Positions 12,037-24,429 of a DNA stretch of 64,000 bases are shown in pieces. The notes under the pieces were generated by a model. The model was not told the DNA's origin. It did no database searches and was given only the letters and a program-made list of their open reading frames with translations. Every line of letters starts with the position of its first letter. The stretch's first letter is position 1. Source of the DNA: Apostichopus japonicus. Lineage: Eukaryota > Echinodermata > Holothuroidea > Aspidochirotida > Stichopodidae. Made by a program: the position numbers and the translations under genes. Location of the stretch: positions 18,157,594 through 18,221,593 of the forward strand of contig NC_092563.1 of NCBI RefSeq assembly GCF_037975245.1, written 5' to 3'.

Positions 12037-15000
12037 GTGAGTATACATTCCTCCGTACTGCTTTTTCTCCCCCCCCTCCTTTTTTTTTCTTTTTTGAAGG
12101 ATGCTATTGCCCTACAGGGGGAGAGTTGCCAGAATTTTCAAATATCTCAACAGATTGTGAGTTATGACTTGCAATGTCATGATTGTTGTTCAAATGCTGA
12201 TCAATGTCATGTTTTTTATTTTTGTATACGTCACCACTGTTTTTGTTGAATACTGCTTTATATGGTTCGTTGTCTTCTGATTCATGTCAGGAGCAGGAAA
12301 GGTTGTCGGGGGGGGGGGGGATGGGGGGTTAGGGGAAACAGAATCCAGACGGAACAGGCAAAGTTATTAAAGCAAGCAGTGGAATTGACAAATTTAATTA
12401 AGAAAGGTGAAAAATGTTCACTACAACCTAAAAATCTTCAAAACGAACTAAGGGAGAAGAAAAACAGGAAAGGAAAAGAGCTTTACTTTACAATGCTGTC
12501 AGGTTATCAACCTCAGAATGTCACCGACTGGATTACTCGGCTTGATTTACGTCGCTCAGACTGTTCTGGCATCCAGATCATCTTATCCCCTCTGGTTGTA
12601 GTCTTACTAATGAACACGGTGATGTTTGAAAGCCTCATTAATGCATCAAATCCGGTCTACAGTCTAAGAATCATTTACTTTGATCTCTGCTAATGGGTTA
12701 ACCATTTAGGTCAAACCCCCCCCCTCTCCCCTAACCTCCCCAACTAAAAATGCACACTGTTTATGATCGTGTGATTAGTAGGGTTAGGGATTGGTTAGGT
12801 TCTGTTTATAACGGAATGCATTAATGGGTCGTTAAGATCTATCAATGGCTTGTCATTTTATCTCCATAGATCCCACCACGTAGTTACCCTTCCTCGATTT
12901 TAGGACTTAAAATAGATCGTTGTTAAACCTATTTGAGCTGCACTCGTAAGCTACCAAGTGATTTCATGTTTTAATATAACATTACAGCAAAGCAACAGGA
13001 AAGGATCGTCACGAATTTATCGTAGTCCTTTTCATTCGTGGGTAAGGGGTCTTTAAAGGTTTTACCTAGTGGCATCATTTCTGCTTTAGTTTTCTTTTTC
13101 AACTCAAGTTAACATGGAATGTCTCAAGGTATGTTATAATCCATTTTGAGACCACCCCGTACATGGTTTCACCAGTTTGTGGTAAAAGTCAAAAGTTCTC
13201 CGAAGACAGTGTTAGATTTTTAAGTTACTCTTTGCCAGGAATGTTAATGACAGTAACTGCTTTTTGTCGAACAAAGTGCAAAAGTGGGCAACTTAATAAA
13301 ATCCAAAGATATGGTGTACAGTAACTTAGTGTTGCTCATGGAACTGGATATGACCCATTCACTTTACGAGGTTGCACAAAAATGTTCCAAAAATATATTT
13401 TTTTTAAGAAAATGAAATTTATCAACATAAATCCAAAATATACATAGCCAAGTATTCTTGCGTACCTAACTTGAAATCTAAAGGCTAGGAAACACAAGAA
13501 AGATATCACAAATTGAAGAAGACCGTTTGAAAAAGAAAAAAAGGGAAAAAATCTGTTTCTTCTGGGATTAAACGTGGTACATTGTTCAAGACACATAGAA
13601 ATATGTAAATGGTTGAGTACTGAATATGCAAAGACCCATCCTATCATGTCTGTTGGATTGAAGGGCCTTCGTCAGGACCCCTGAAATCTTTTTGTCCTCT
13701 CTGTCAACAGTTTCATCCAGAGGAAATGTTTCTCTGACCTCCTTAGTCTCAATGTCTACCCCTTTGAAGGAAGAAGATAACAGTTTTAGCTTGTGGTTTT
13801 AGCTTGTGGTTTTAGCTTGTGGTTGGATAAATTATTTTGTTTTACAATTAATCTCCCCCTTCCCCTTCTCCCCCTCTCCCCCCATTCCCTCGGCCGCCAG
13901 ACATGGCAGAAAATGGAGACAAAAACCGTTGTGGCAATTTGCAGCGTTGAGAGATCGGACCAACACACAGGCTTTGAGTACTTCCTAATTGGGTTCAGTT
14001 TCAGGAAATGTTAACAGCCAAAGCTTACTTATATCCCATTACCACGGATACCGTCTGGGCTCCACCGTAATCGCATCAATCAATCCCTTGGTAATAACAG
14101 TGACATCAAAATGTGACATAGCTGGTCTCCAAAGTTGGTATTAAAGCTCAATTGCTTAATAATGGGTATAAAGAAGAAGAAAGAGGAAAAACAAAACAAA
14201 AAGAGAGAGAATGTGAGGAAAAAGAGAGGGAGGGAGGAAGAGAGGTAAAAGATCTTACATAAAGGACACAGAGCATTGAGAGAGACCCTCATAATTCAAC
14301 TGAATAACCAACAGTGGACAGACATATAAGGTACAAGGCCAGAAATGGGATTCATTATTAAAGTTAATTGAAAGCCTCGAGATCCATTCGACGTTGATCG
14401 ACTCTTGGAAAGTGTCTCTGAAATATGGCAGAAAAGAAGGTATTTGTCTCAGTATCTACTTGGCATGGTAGTAAGACGATATTATTTTTTTTTTTTCTTC
14501 TTTTTTTTTGGGGGGGGGGGGGAATTTTCATACTATGTTAGGCTGTTCATTATTAGGGTATGCAGGGTTGATATATAAATAACCTATGGTCGAGTAGAAA
14601 ACCTGGGGTAAAATGGATTGTTTATAAATGTATGTATTCGAGACATGATTGTATTTGTTGATGCTGTGTTTGCTGAATGTCTGGCTTCATGTTTGTTGTT
14701 GTTTGTTTGTTGTTGTATATTTGTTTGTTTTTTTGCTATTGAAGGGCTACATTTATTTGAGAAGTTTGTCATTCCATGATATACAGTACTTGAACTGTTA
14801 CCATAATCTGGCATAGATATTGTGAATATTTGGTAGATTTAAGATCAAACACCCCATTATATCCACATCCCTGCTTGCATATATATATTTGTATAGCCAT
14901 GGAAAATGTTCTTGTTGCATGAAAGAATTTGATGGGAGGATATTGGAATTCTTTTTGTTTATGGAAATGCATATTCTTTTCAATATATATGATAATCTGG

Positions 15001-17271
15001 ATAATCCAGTGACAGACAATGGGATTCCTATGTGGAATGGAAAAGAAAACCCCCATCTCAATATTTTGTCCCTTTCTGAAAAATACGTTGATTGCAAGTA
15101 TTACCTATTGTGACTATGGAAAAATGTATCACAGTGGCTGTTCTTTGATCTCATAAAGGCAGGAGTTTTGCTCTCCTATTCTAATATTCTTGTTGAGTCA
15201 TTCTGACCGATCTGGAATGTGTGCTAGCTAGACTGTCAAATTTCTCTGCAATTACAAATTTCATCAAAATACAACTTTCTTGTAAAAACAACATTATTTT
15301 CCTCTGTGAATTAGTGAGTTCAGTATTTTAAAGTGTGGTGGGGGGAGGGGAGGGGAGGTGGAACACCTTTAGTTGTTGTCTCTTGAGGGTCGAAGGTTTA
15401 CAAACATGTAAGAAATAAAACAAGTGTCACGGTACCCTTTATAAGAGTACCCCTCACCCCCTCCTAGTCGAAACTATGTCAAACCGTGGATGATGAAACT
15501 TGCCTTAACAGTGTTTTCTACAGAGCAATTCAATATACTTATATGAGTATAATAATTATATCAATATGGTGGGATGATATTTGAAATGCAATTTAGCCAA
15601 GTCATGGCTTGATTATATGGCCTATTGTGAGAGGTATTTAAATCCTGTTGTTATGGAATTGGTGCTCCATTAATTTCAAGAGTAGCTACTTTCCGTGAAT
15701 GACCCCCCCCCCGTTGAAACGATGGGAACGAAAAAGTGAGCTGTTATTGTTAACTGGTGCATTGTATAAGCCTTCTAGAACTTATGAAATGTGAAAGACA
15801 ATGCTAGGTTTTGTCCATAATCCTGAAAACTTGCTGCCAAAAAATGATAAAAAATATTGAAATAAAGAAAAAAAACGGGGGGGGGGGGGGCCAAGAGAGT
15901 TATTTATGGTCGAGAATACTAAAATGTGAAAAAAATACGTATTTCTAGCTTTGGCCAGGATGCAATGAGTAACTGGCAAAGAGATAGTTTTACCTCTTTT
16001 TTCAAACCAAATATGTATTGTTTTAATGTGGGTATGAAAGTGTGTTGGCAAGACTCTTTAAGAGCGGTGAACAAATTGCCATTTTACTTTGTAAATTTTG
16101 TAATTAGAAACTTTATTAAGGTTATCTGTCGAAAAGAAACATCCAGAAAGGCTGTACGCCTCCAACGTGTGTATTTGAAAGGTTTATAATTGGATAGTCG
16201 GGGAAGAAGACTTTTCAGGATTCTCATCTAAGGTCTAGGTTAGGTGTAATGTCCTCTGAACTTGTAGAAGCTGCTACCAGTGTTGAAACAAACTAGCACG
16301 GTCTGGTCTACTTTATCATTGCCATTAGAATCTGATCACGTTATTTATAGAATATTTGAACACTTTGCCAAAATCTTTCATCAGACGAGCTTGCAGGTTA
16401 TCGTTGGACAAACAATGTTGCCATTTTAAAGAAGAACCCTACAGAATTTTGGAAAAGCCTGACTTTTGGCAGAGAAATCAATAATCTGCTGTAAATATCA
16501 TATTGAATTAAGCTGACAACCCTTTATTAAAGTTGATTTAAAGTTGATGAAGTTTGTGGTTCATATATAGAAAAGACTTTTGTTTAGTTAATACATGAAC
16601 AGTTTTGACCTTTCACCGCTTGAATTTCTTTGTTCACAACGTGATATGTCAAAGTAGTCACGATATAGGTGAGTTGTTGCCAAATAGCTGGGGTTATTGT
16701 TTCATCCAAGGAATGTTAATTAGGGGGGGTTAAATCATTGGTTCAATTCAGATTTGACACTTTAATTATCAGACTCAAAGCTGGGTAGAGAAGCTGTGTT
16801 GGGGGAGGGGGGGGGGGCGGGTTGGTTGGTGGGTTGGTTGGCATAATGGGTCCCAGTTTAATGTGTCACCTTTCGAAGATTAGAAGTGCTCCTTTTCAGT
16901 TAATGAGACTACTCATTTTTATTTTTATTTTTGTCATTGATACAAAGTGCAATCTTGTCATAGAACAATGCGTCCATCTGTTGAAAACATTCTGTGGAAA
17001 ATCAGAAAAGCCAATTGTGTTGCCAAATGCAGTAAATTAGCCCCTGGGTGGACAAAAGAATTCAATTGAAAATTCTTCTTCTTTTGTGTCACTGTTCCTA
17101 AATCTACCATCTGCAAATATTTTAGCATCCTCCCTCCTTGCTGAGATTCTAACTTAGACACAGAATGAATGATACACGTGTAAGATTTGAACCCGAAAAG
17201 TTGTTTAAAAATTGCCCGTCTTGCAGACAACAGACTTGATGCCCTTTCTCTTTTCACTTCCATCCAAACAG
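12037..17271 (+). other. Intron of the PMEPA1-like gene (5.2 kb)
   Basis: The donor at 12037 (GTGAGT) and the acceptor ending at 17271 (TTTCTCTTTTCACTTCCATCCAAACAG) bound this intron, and both flanking exons are phase 0 at the junction. It holds homopolymer runs near 12309, 14509, 15880 and 16805, a 13-bp tandem triplet at 13783-13821, and open frames of up to 143 codons (12262-12693, Lys-rich) that have no splice support or recognisable domain. I saw no further exon that keeps the phase. Confidence 0.75.
13783..13821 (+). repeat. 13-bp tandem repeat, three exact copies
   Basis: GTTTTAGCTTGTG is repeated three times without mismatch in the intron of the PMEPA1-like gene. Confidence 0.95.
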
Positions 17272-17988
17272 GCAAGCAATTCTCCACTACTTCCCGGCAC
17301 CAGTACTTTTTCTGCCCAGCAGAACCAAGACATGCTCCGCCAGCAGCGTGAGATGGTGTGCAGACGCAGTCCCTCGACGGAAAAGTTCCCCGTCTCCATA
17401 ACCCTGCGCGACGAGGACGAACCGCCCCACCTTCGCTCGCAGAGGTTGAACCCCGATATCAACTCGGACCACAACCTCGGGAGGGAAGGGGTGCGGGGAC
17501 CCCCTAATAGGACTGTCTACGACAGTGACATGTACACTTCTACTCAAAAACCTAAGACCACCCCGGCCGGACTGGTCCGGACCGTGCACTCGTCGTCGTC
17601 GTCGCAGCCGTACGGTCCTCCTTTAATTTCTAGGCCTAATGTTCATATAGTCGATAGTATAACAAATAAACCAATTGAAATATTTGACTCTGATGAGGCA
17701 CCGCCACCGTATTCAAGTATCGTTTCTCAGAACAGAGCAGCACCTGTGAATAACAATTTATTGAACGTGTGTGAAAATAGAGACAGCCGCTGCCAGACGA
17801 CGGCCCGAAGCCGGACGGAGAGGTTCCAGCATAACACATCGCCACAGCAAGAGCAGCAGCAGCAAGAGCAGCAAGAGCAGAACAGATTGAGCACGGTAGT
17901 AATACAGTCTCCAACGCCAACGCAGACATCCTCCTCCTCCTCCTTGTCACATCTAGATGCAGTCAGAAACGGTTCCAGTAGGGAATAA
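17272..17988 (+). CDS. PMEPA1/LDLRAD4-like protein, terminal cytoplasmic exon
   Basis: Last coding exon: 238 codons plus TAA at 17986-17988, starting in phase 0 after a good acceptor. Vertebrate PMEPA1 and LDLRAD4 have, in order, an ISLSDGEEPPPY block, an RESVRAPPNRTIFDSD block and a PPPTY block. Here the order is the same. FPVSITLRDEDEPPHL corresponds to the first but lacks the PPPY tyrosine. GREGVRGPPNRTVYDSDMY is a near match to the SMAD-interaction motif. DEAPPPYSSIV is an intact PY motif. Known family members bind receptor SMADs through PPNR and NEDD4-family WW domains through PY, lowering TGF-beta signalling from endosomal membranes. The tail also has Ser-rich runs (TCG repeats near 17590 and TCC near 17930) and a Gln/Glu run (CAG/GAG, 17848-17880). 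Its GC content exceeds that of the flanks. The product is a single-pass membrane protein; ligand and partners here are inferred. Confidence 0.9.
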   Translation, partial: ASNSPLLPGTSTFSAQQNQDMLRQQREMVCRRSPSTEKFPVSITLRDEDEPPHLRSQRLNPDINSDHNLGREGVRGPPNRTVYDSDMYTSTQKPKTTPAGLVRTVHSSSSSQPYGPPLISRPNVHIVDSITNKPIEIFDSDEAPPPYSSIVSQNRAAPVNNNLLNVCENRDSRCQTTARSRTERFQHNTSPQQEQQQQEQQEQNRLSTVVIQSPTPTQTSSSSSLSHLDAVRNGSSRE

Positions 17989-18709
17989 AATAGGAAAGGA
18001 AATAACGCTAGCAATTTTTTTTTTTTTCCTTTTTTTTTTTTTGGCAAAGTATCTAGAGATGGGACTATTGTGTGGCAGCAACAGTAGCAGCAGCAAGAGG
18101 TCTCTCCAGCTGCAATCTTGGCGAAAGGTCAAAGGTTAAATTGTGCCCCAGTTGTTACTTCAATGTGCCATGGTGCTTGTAGGTGGGTGTGCCATTGTCT
18201 TTCTTACTGCTCATTTTATAAAATGTTTTTATTTATGTTAATGCGTCTGTGTGTCTTAAAGAGAGAGAGAGAGAGAGAGCAAAAAAATGGGGAGGGGTAA
18301 AAAAAAGAGAAGAAAAACGTGCAGAGTTTTTCGGCGGGATATTTTGACAAATTTGGTACCAAAAACCAAATTGCTGTAGAAGTGAAAGACAATTAAAACA
18401 AATTTAACGATTTATTATTATCTGTACCTTAAGCCATTCGTTTGGATGTGGTCTGTAAAGCCTACGTCGATCAAAAATGTTTGTCATGTTCCTTCCACCT
18501 GAGCCATAAAGGTGGGTTTTTCTGGCAATTTTTACTATAAGCTTAAGAAAAACTTGTGCAAATAAAAAACTTCTGCTTCTGTGGAAGGCGCCGTTAGTCG
18601 TAGGGTTGATAGCTATAACCAAGATTATTGTGTTAAGTCACAAAAGACAAAAAGACGAAAATAAATATGGATTTTGACACAACCAAAATTTAGCAAAAGG
18701 ATGAATAAA
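17989..18709 (+). other. Probable 3' UTR of the PMEPA1-like gene with polyadenylation signals
   Basis: Sequence after the stop codon contains T-runs, a (GA)n run at 18260-18279 and three AATAAA hexamers on the + strand at 18561-18566, 18660-18665 and 18704-18709. Any could end the transcript; the true end may be farther on, since another AATAAA-rich patch lies near 19308. An AGGTCAAAGGTTA motif at 18125-18137 is a near-perfect direct repeat of nuclear-receptor half sites. The boundary is an estimate. Confidence 0.5.
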
Positions 18710-19206
18710 AGAAATACAAAATTAAATGAAAATGGTTAAGTGTTGGGCCTTGCTTAAATATTAAAGTTCCTGTGTGTTTTGCTTAAAAAATTATGACATT
18801 AATATATATATATATAATATTTGTAGTACAAACTAATACAACCATTCATTGCAGTCCCCCCTAAATTTAAGCAATTGCCAAATCTTTTGCTTCCCATGAT
18901 CTCTCCCCCCCCCTCCTCCCCTTTCAGAAAAAAAGAGTGGGTCTAGGAATGTGTTTCATTGCTAATTTTGAAGTGTATTTTAAGGAGTAAATTTCTTCCA
19001 AGACTTTCAGATTGCTATTCGCTTACATATCTCCCCATAGTGACTGCACTTTTCTTCATCGTAATAGAAAGTACGTTCAGCGCTTTAAGAAAATGTGAGC
19101 CTTCTCGCAGAGCCAAAAAGGACAATGACCATTTAAAATTAATATACTATTTTGATGTTCCTCAAATTTAACCTGGTCAAAAAGAGTTTCTTTGTCGGTG
19201 GAATCT

Positions 19207-19222
19207 CCCCCCCCCCCCCCCC
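19207..19222 (+). repeat. Poly(C)16 tract
   Basis: Sixteen uninterrupted C. It is one of dozens of C or G runs of 8 or more in the window; others include 33356-33369 (G14) and 36005-36018 (C14). They occur in both orientations inside otherwise AT-rich DNA. Confidence 0.95.
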
Positions 19223-20541
19223 GATTCCAAGCCGTTCCAGCTCGCTTGGATAAGGACACTTGATAGGTGCAGTTGGGGACGGTTGGAAACCTTAAAATAC
19301 TGCACTGTAATAAATAAAATATGAAGATTTTTTTGATATCCTGCCGGTGGTATCCGTTACTGTGTTCGTGGTTCAAGTTACAGCAGTGACTGATGTCTAA
19401 CCCACACCGTTGAGATGATATTAACGAAAGGAGAGTTCGTTTCCCCTTTTCTCCCCCTCTAAATGCAGATCACAGTCAATTTCAAGTAGATTGATAATTA
19501 TGAAATCTTATGAAAGCACATCAAAATTGGCATTTTTTCCCCTCTTTTTCTTTTGGAGAACCCGTTTTCTGTTATGTGACTAACGTTGCCTGTAGTACAA
19601 TTGAGTTGATTGGGCAGTGTGTCAACGAACCAGGTGAACGCCTTTTGCCACGTACTTGTCACGATCAATGCATGAAAGTTCAATTTTCGCTGCTACCTTT
19701 AATTACATTGTAGAACATGGTAACATATCTGTAAACAAGCAACTGTGCTGTTTATATGTAGTGCAGGTCATGGTGGTGATGAATATTTATGAGGTTTTAG
19801 TGCAACGATTGAGTGAAAAAGGGTACTTTCAAAAATGGGCAGATTCAAGGAAAGGAAGTCATTAAGTCATGACAGATATTTTTTGTTGATAATGTAATGT
19901 TTTTCTGTAAGTTCATTCACCCATCTTGATATCATCACATTTTGCGTGTCCTTATGACAATATGACAATCTCCGTCGTGTACCGCCGCTTGGGGGGTTGG
20001 GGAGAGGGTGGGGCTGGGGTGTGAGGATTTATAGGGTTTGTACCTTCCCCTCAAAATCTTGATACACCCCAGTCCACCCCTTCCCCACCCTATCCATATC
20101 CTCATAGTCAATAAAGATTTAACTTTGTTCATGAGTTGGTTCTACACTGGGGTATGTTATCATCAGATTTTAGTTCATTCTCCTTTTCCTTGATCCAGAG
20201 GTCGCATGACATTGATCTAGGCCAATGAAACTTGTCAGTTTGTACACTGTAGCCTCGGAAAAGGATGCTGGCCGTTCTAAGATTTTGAAAAATATCTCAA
20301 TGAATGCTTTGAAAAAGAGTGACAGACACATATTGGTACCAGAAGGGTCAAGTTTGGTCTCTAGGGGGCGTCATGTGTTATTTAATTGAGTACTAGCCGG
20401 TACATGTAACATTATCGATGTGGTATTGACAAGCGGGAACGATGTCGGTAAGATATAAATGACCATTGAAGTTAAATATTCCTGAACATGTGTAGCCTGG
20501 GTATAGAATGTTATAACGAGTAATGGCCATCGGCCTATCAT

Positions 20542-20665
20542 TTAAAGGGTGACTTGAGGCTCAATGTTAATTTTAACATGTTATAGACCAATCGAAAGCG
20601 CCATTCAATAGCAGTCCACATTGTGATTTCATACCACTTTTTAGTTTGCAGAAATGTCCCTTTAA
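20542..20665 (+). mobile_element. MITE-like element, TTAA-flanked, forward copy
   Basis: Begins TTAAAGGGTGACTTGAGG and ends AAATGTCCCTTTAA, so the ends are imperfect inverted repeats (TTAAAGGG...CCCTTTAA). The internal block with AACATGTTATAGACCAA matches the reverse complement of the element at 20995-21150 (GACATGTCATAGACCAA). Short length, inverted ends and repetition suggest a non-autonomous DNA transposon. TTAA at both ends would fit a TTAA-targeting superfamily, but that assignment is inference. Confidence 0.6.
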
Positions 20666-20994
20666 ACCTCTGAGGCTCGTTAATTCAAGTGACTGGACTA
20701 CTTAGTCTAACCCACAGACCATTATTAGGTCAGTTTGTCAGATGCAGCAAACAAGGGGGTTAAAAAAAAAAACTGGCAAATACCCAAAATGATGACCTCT
20801 GACAACATGTTTACAAATGCATTCATCAATACACATTGAACAATGACAAATGGTGTTCAGTGTTGTTCAATGGTACTCTGTTGTTTATATGAAGTTAAAA
20901 AGAATGCGGTTGAGTTATTAAAATTGATAACACAATGGATAAACGTTCAAATTGTGGTCTGCATTGAGGATCTGACTCATCATCAGGTTATGTG

Positions 20995-21150
20995 TTAAAG
21001 GATCATTCCAGAGATTTAAATTATTTTTTATCTGAATATCATGAAACCTGGAATATGCAGCTATACAAAAATGCTACTCTTTTTTTTTTTACTTTCCTTG
21101 GTCTATGACATGTCAAGACATTAATGTTCTGGCGTAAGTCACCCTTTTAA
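20995..21150 (-). mobile_element. MITE-like element, TTAA-flanked, inverted copy
   Basis: Left end TTAAAGGATCATTCCAGAG; right end AAGTCACCCTTTTAA, the reverse complement of the start of the 20542 copy (AAAGGGTGACTT, 12 of 12). About 55 bases can be aligned inward from that end with modest divergence. It carries an internal T-run. The two copies face each other about 330 bp apart and so form a large inverted repeat. Confidence 0.6.
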
Positions 21151-22861
21151 GTTTCAAGAGCGTAATTGAAGTCATTTCCGGTCAAATAAAAACGTTTCAT
21201 GTAATAACGGTTTGGCTGATGGTTTAGAAAATCGATTGTGGTGCATATACGTATATTGAGTGTCATGACAACCTTACCTTGCACCTTCACTTACTTTGCA
21301 AAGAATTCTTTAATAAATGATGAAATTAAATTAAGGCATCCTCTTGGGTGTATTCACTAATTAAAGGGGTAACGAGCAAGTAATCATGATGAATTTGATC
21401 CATTTATCACCTTTTTGTTTTGTTGCTACCCAGAAATAACTTAATTGATGATATAGTTCTGTCAAATTCAACAAGTAAAATCAGAAGTTTTTTTTTTTTT
21501 TTTCCTTCGTATTTTTTCGATGAAACTTTTGAAGATACAAGACAGAAAAGTCACTAGCTCGTTCAAAGAATTTAGTATTAAACCCTACATTGTCATGATG
21601 CGATTCTTGTATCTAAAAAAGCATTGAAAAAATTTACCATGTTAATCAACTCATTTAAATGTATCAGAATTGAATTCTAATTTTACAAGACGGGACCTCC
21701 GTGAAGCCTCATTCGTCTGGCTCACACAGAGATTTGCTGTCTAACTCCATTTACTCTGTGACCAAAAAGATGAGAAATTTGTACATGAATGCTGTGCAGT
21801 TGCACTCAGAGCAGTGCATAGATTGTACTTCCTCAAGACGAAATTCAATACCGTATCTGTGCTGGATCAAATTATATCACTCAAAGAGTGATACACTATG
21901 TTACGAAAGAAAAGTTGAAATTGTCCGGTGTTATGCTGGCAGAATCTGTCAAACTGGTGGACAGAGAATTTTTTTTTTTCCTTCTGTTTTTTTTACATCT
22001 CAGAAAAGATAATTTGCTATTTACTGTTAACATTTCTTTTTTCAAAAATGCCAGTTTTTACACTTTAAAAGCAAAATTCACACTTAACCTTTATAGTTGG
22101 TTATAAAATCTTAAATGAAAGAAAAGAAAGGGGAAAAAAAGTTCCGAACGTGAATTTTTTATTGGAATTGGAATATTTTGATGAAACCCCCAAATATGAC
22201 AGTAATATGTACAGTAATTAATATATATACTATAAACCAATCCCTGCTTTGTTTTGACCAAAAAATATAAACTTGCATTTGTTTGTTAATGGTTGACTAC
22301 ACATGTAGAATACATGGTATCTTGGCTTTAGTAAAGCAACTTTCAATGCATTTTTCCGTTTCTATTTTAAATTTTCAGAGAGGGAGAGGGGGGGGGGGGG
22401 GAAGGGATGGTATTTACATCTTTGTCATATTTTATGGATGAATTTGCAAAAATTGTCAGTCAAAGAGAAGTGGGGCAATAAATGTTTTCTTTTGCATGCA
22501 TGCATAGAAAGAGTGTGGCCCAGAGTAGTGAAGGAACCTCTTCAGAGTATTATTTTAAGAAACTGACGTTTCCAATATTTCCTCCTAAGCTCTGTTTGTC
22601 TTTGAAAATATGGCCTGAATTTTTGAATTAGTTAAAACTGGCAGCAAGTTTTTGTGTCAGCACAAGAAGACTTCCCCCCCCCCACCCCCAACCCACGACC
22701 TCCTTCCTCTCTATGTTATTGAAGAAGAATCATAATTTTTTTTTGGGGGGGGGGAGTGTCTAAGAGAGAACTACTTATTGGTCATCCTCTTGTGAAATAT
22801 GAGATTCATCCAACCAGCTGCTGGTCTGAAGTTACTCCAGTTAGATTTACCCTGTCAGTAG

Positions 22862-22874
22862 TGACCTTTGACCT
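22862..22874 (-). promoter_or_regulatory. DR1-type nuclear receptor motif
   Basis: TGACCTTTGACCT is the reverse complement of AGGTCAAAGGTCA, the ideal direct repeat with one-base spacer bound by RXR/HNF4/COUP-TF-type receptors. The match is exact; occupancy is unknown and the nearest supported gene ends several kilobases away. Confidence 0.35.
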
Positions 22875-24364
22875 CAACCCACCAGTATGACCCATACACA
22901 CGTGTCAAATATATATGGTAAGGTACATGTTTCTCCTTTTTGAGCTACAAACTGAACATACTGAAAGGCACGCACACATACAGATCAGTTTGAGTTGGAA
23001 AGATTACCTCCCTGCCCACTTTTGTGATGTCACTAAAATGCAAAAAGGCATTAAAACTTGAAGACAAACATGGCATTCAACAAAAAAGTTTATATTAACC
23101 TGCTGAGTAATTTATGGAATAATATTCATGAAGGAAGAAGCATTAGCAGAAAGGAATAAAAAGAAAGAAAACTAAAACTCCCTACCTATCACCTCCCTTC
23201 CCCCCCCCCCTCCCCCTCCCTACCCTCTCATCAAATCATGCTATAAAATGTTTATTTTGCATTCTAAATTTGGCAAAATTTATGAACTTAAAATGTGTGT
23301 TGATAATGTTTCAAGATTGAGATCATCAGAACAGGAAAATACATAAGGAAAATAAAAATTTCTGGGGTTTCTGTTTAAAAGTTTCATATCAAGTCTTTTT
23401 CCTAACACAAATTACTTCAGTTTTTAAAGCATTCTTTGGAATTTTACAGTGAAATTAGCAGCCCCTGGTGGCCTCTTGAATGAATATTGTCCTAGTATAG
23501 TGAGAGAGAGATGTTTGACTAGCATGGAGGAGTTATGAGCATTTTATTGTTCAAAGTTTATATATTAGTATTCGATACAAAGTTTTATTTAGTAATTACT
23601 TACAAGGTTGGAAGGGTAGGATTGGCTCAACTATCGTGATTGGAAAAACACATGCAATTCAGCATCGCCATATGATTTGCCTTGTGTGGATAACTAACAT
23701 CTGCTGGCTGGATGGTGGTCAGTTGTAATGTTATGACCACTGACCATCCAACCAAGGTCACATGTCTAGAAGGAAACACACAAAGTGGGTCAGTTTTGCT
23801 GCTAGCCAGCTGGATATATAATCAGTCAATTTTGATATCCCTGAGATAGATAGGGTAAAGGTCAAAAGTTTAATATACCAGGTAAAATAGTGTCCAAGAT
23901 GTTTGTGATGGTCTAAAACTCTCTTTTTGATGTAGTAAATAAGTCACACAGTCAGAACAAATGTAGAGGAGAATCAGGCAATGAAATATTCAGACAGTAA
24001 CATATGTTTGTAAACAGGTAAACTCTCCCCTCCCCTCCTCCCCCCTCCCTATGGTGTAACATGGTGTTATGAGGTAATCCTTTTTGAAAGTTTCTTGTAA
24101 AGAGCAAAGAAGCCCCCAAAATATGAATTTTTACTAACCATTTTACTTAAGGGGTACATGGCCTTTACTGATAAATATAAAATGATAAGCTTAACCCTTT
24201 AAAATCATTTTACAGGGTATGAAGTATTTTGAATGTTCACATCCCAGCAAGCCTTAAGAGTTTCCTCAAGTTATATCAGCTCTTTGAACTGCCATAAGAT
24301 GATATCTAGAGAAAGATGAAGCAATTTTACCTTAGTCTCAAACGATTTTGTTTCAATACAACAG

Positions 24365-24429
24365 ACATACATACATACATACACACATACATACATACAT
24401 ACACACACAAACATACATACATACATACA
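24365..24429 (+). repeat. (ACAT)n/(AC)n microsatellite
   Basis: About 65 bp of ACAT units interrupted by short AC runs. Confidence 0.95.

Noticed and set aside
12262-12693. 143-codon open frame in the intron
   Set aside because: Lys-rich, no splice borders that keep the flanking phase, no known domain.
14343-14439. Possible extra exon (SLLKLIESLEIHSTLIDSWK) in the PMEPA1-like intron
   Set aside because: The peptide looks natural, but 97 bp would break the phase-0/phase-0 junction and the acceptor is weak.
17287-17950. Minus-strand open frames of about 100 codons opposite the terminal exon
   Set aside because: Shadows of the coding strand; the + frame carries the family motifs.
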